Positions 63,024 to 64,000 of a DNA stretch of 64,000 nucleotides are shown here, piece after piece. The DNA lies in contig NC_039507.1 in assembly GCF_003672135.1 (NCBI RefSeq), positions 17,476,278 through 17,540,277 of the forward strand, written 5' to 3'. A program made the position numbers and the translations under genes. The notes under the pieces were generated by a model. That model saw only the letters and a list, made by a program, of their open reading frames with translations. It was not told where the DNA came from and did no database searches. Source of the DNA: Ooceraea biroi (Eukaryota; Arthropoda; Insecta; Hymenoptera; Formicidae). Position 1 is the first letter of the stretch. Every line of letters begins with the position of its first letter.

Positions 63024-63031
63024 CTTATCAG
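63024..63031 (-). promoter_or_regulatory. GATA-factor site, distal
   Basis: A second, identical CTGATAAG in the same orientation, 61 bp further upstream. Confidence 0.55.
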
Positions 63032-64000
63032 TCACACGTATAATGGTATCGCGATAAACCTGCGAATGTTTCGCGCATGAATGTTCCGAGTAAATTGTAG
63101 ATCCATGTAACGATCACGAATGTAGACAAGTCTCGTTAATCTGATCCACCGCGAATCACACTTAGTCGAGATTGTATAAGAAAATGAGAATTGCAAGCAA
63201 GTAAATAAGAAAAGAAGGGATTTATGAAGACTGGAACGAAATGAACGAAATGTAGGGAGAGTGTGGGTGAGAGAATCAGAGAGAGAGGGAGAGAGAGGAT
63301 GCCGGCTGACACTCGGACAATGCCGGCGTGGTGCTGTCGCGTTCGGTTCCTGGTTATGGCGGGTGCACAATGCCTATTGTCGGGTAGCCCACCGTACCAA
63401 CGTGTGTGCTGACGCTTTCACACAACGGCTAGCTCTGCCTCTACTACCCTCCGTCTCGTCTGCTCGCGCGCTCTCTTCATCGCCGTACTTTCGTTTCTGT
63501 CGAAGACGAATACAGGATCTTTCTCTTTCTGGTACCCGCTAAACCGTCCCTCTCGTAAACTCGCAGCTTTCGCAAGTCCAATAAGATACCAAGAAGATAC
63601 CGTGAAGAACAATATTGATCTTTTTCTAACGACACCGCGGAAATGGCGTGAAATAAATTTAACAGAGAAGGCGGAAACATACGAGAGTAAGAAAATCATG
63701 TTTGATCGTGTTATCGCATCAATCAACGACAATATCGAAATTCTTAGGCCCGGTTTAGACTATGCAATATATTGTGCAAAATTTGACGCAATTTTTAAAG
63801 CAAGAAATATGTAATATATCGAACACAGATTGCAAACAAATTGCATGTGTTTCGTAAATTGCGCAAGATACTGAAAACGTGCTCTATTCCTGAGCAATTT
63901 TTTTGTCTGGCATGCGCCATGGTTTGTACGTTTCGAGATCTGTTCTTTTTAGCTGAATTGTCTACACAAAATACAAAAACTATATACATCTGTTCGTTTT
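63032..64000. other. Upstream flank, no firm gene
   Basis: A CpG-rich patch (63250-63550) with a short GA tract is followed by AT-rich DNA. The plus-strand frame 63602-63814 (first in-frame codon GTG, composition protein-like, containing KKIMFDRVIASIND) has no recognised domain and is left uncalled. Confidence 0.4.

Noticed and set aside
1..64000. CRISPR array, rRNA, operon or bacterial insert
   Set aside because: No regularly spaced direct repeats, no rRNA-like blocks and no clustered same-strand genes were seen.

Overview
This window looks like nuclear DNA from an insect, most likely a hymenopteran such as an ant. It is AT-rich and broken by many CpG-rich islands. It carries mariner and hAT (Buster-like) DNA transposons and TA- or TTAA-flanked inverted-repeat elements. 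Its few recognisable host exons are short, intron-separated and insect-like. There are no operons, no prokaryotic signals, and no rRNA, tRNA or CRISPR that I could recognise. The species assignment is inference.

Host genes are sparse. Only two loci are supported by readable protein motifs, both on the minus strand. One is a single 96-bp exon (40392-40487) with clean splice sites that encodes the second half of RRM1 of a TIA-1/TIAR (Drosophila Rox8) type RNA-binding protein. I did not find the other exons by eye, so its introns are probably very long or the exon is isolated. The other is a complete two-exon gene (coding 62158-62854) for an 88-residue secreted protein with one chitin-binding (CBM14, peritrophin-A) domain. 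It has a TATA box, two upstream CTGATAAG GATA-type sites and a polyadenylation signal.

Mobile DNA dominates what can be identified. From left to right: a 711-bp fold-back element with ~300-bp arms between TTAA sites (4378-5088); mariner copy A (8086-9371, plus); a 213-bp AT-rich inverted-repeat MITE (16803-17015); mariner copy B (22628-23913, minus); two CAGGGTG-type MITEs in opposite orientation (25757-26176 and 27115-27441); a different mariner with an intact 341-codon transposase (34070-35354, minus); an 877-bp TTAA-flanked element with 17-bp perfect termini (37852-38728); and a full hAT element (49978-52845, minus) with a perfect 8-bp target duplication and an open 586-codon transposase.

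The rest is intergenic or intronic. AT-rich stretches alternate with CpG-rich islands (clearest at 1-2100, 3500-4300, 12300-12800, 13400-14200, 17100-17850, 18600-19950, 28300-29300, 31700-32400, 36900-37850, 39000-40100, 46000-46600, 60000-60500 and 63200-63550), some with GA/CT tracts. The islands may be promoters, enhancers or 5' exons of genes whose coding parts lie elsewhere, but the sequence alone does not prove it.

I found no new multi-gene system. The strongest leads are: sibling mariners A and B sharing the same frameshift and the same stop, which implies mobilisation of an already dead element; the intact-looking hAT whose first catalytic Asp reads as Glu; and the small chitin-binding gene with a gut-like GATA promoter.
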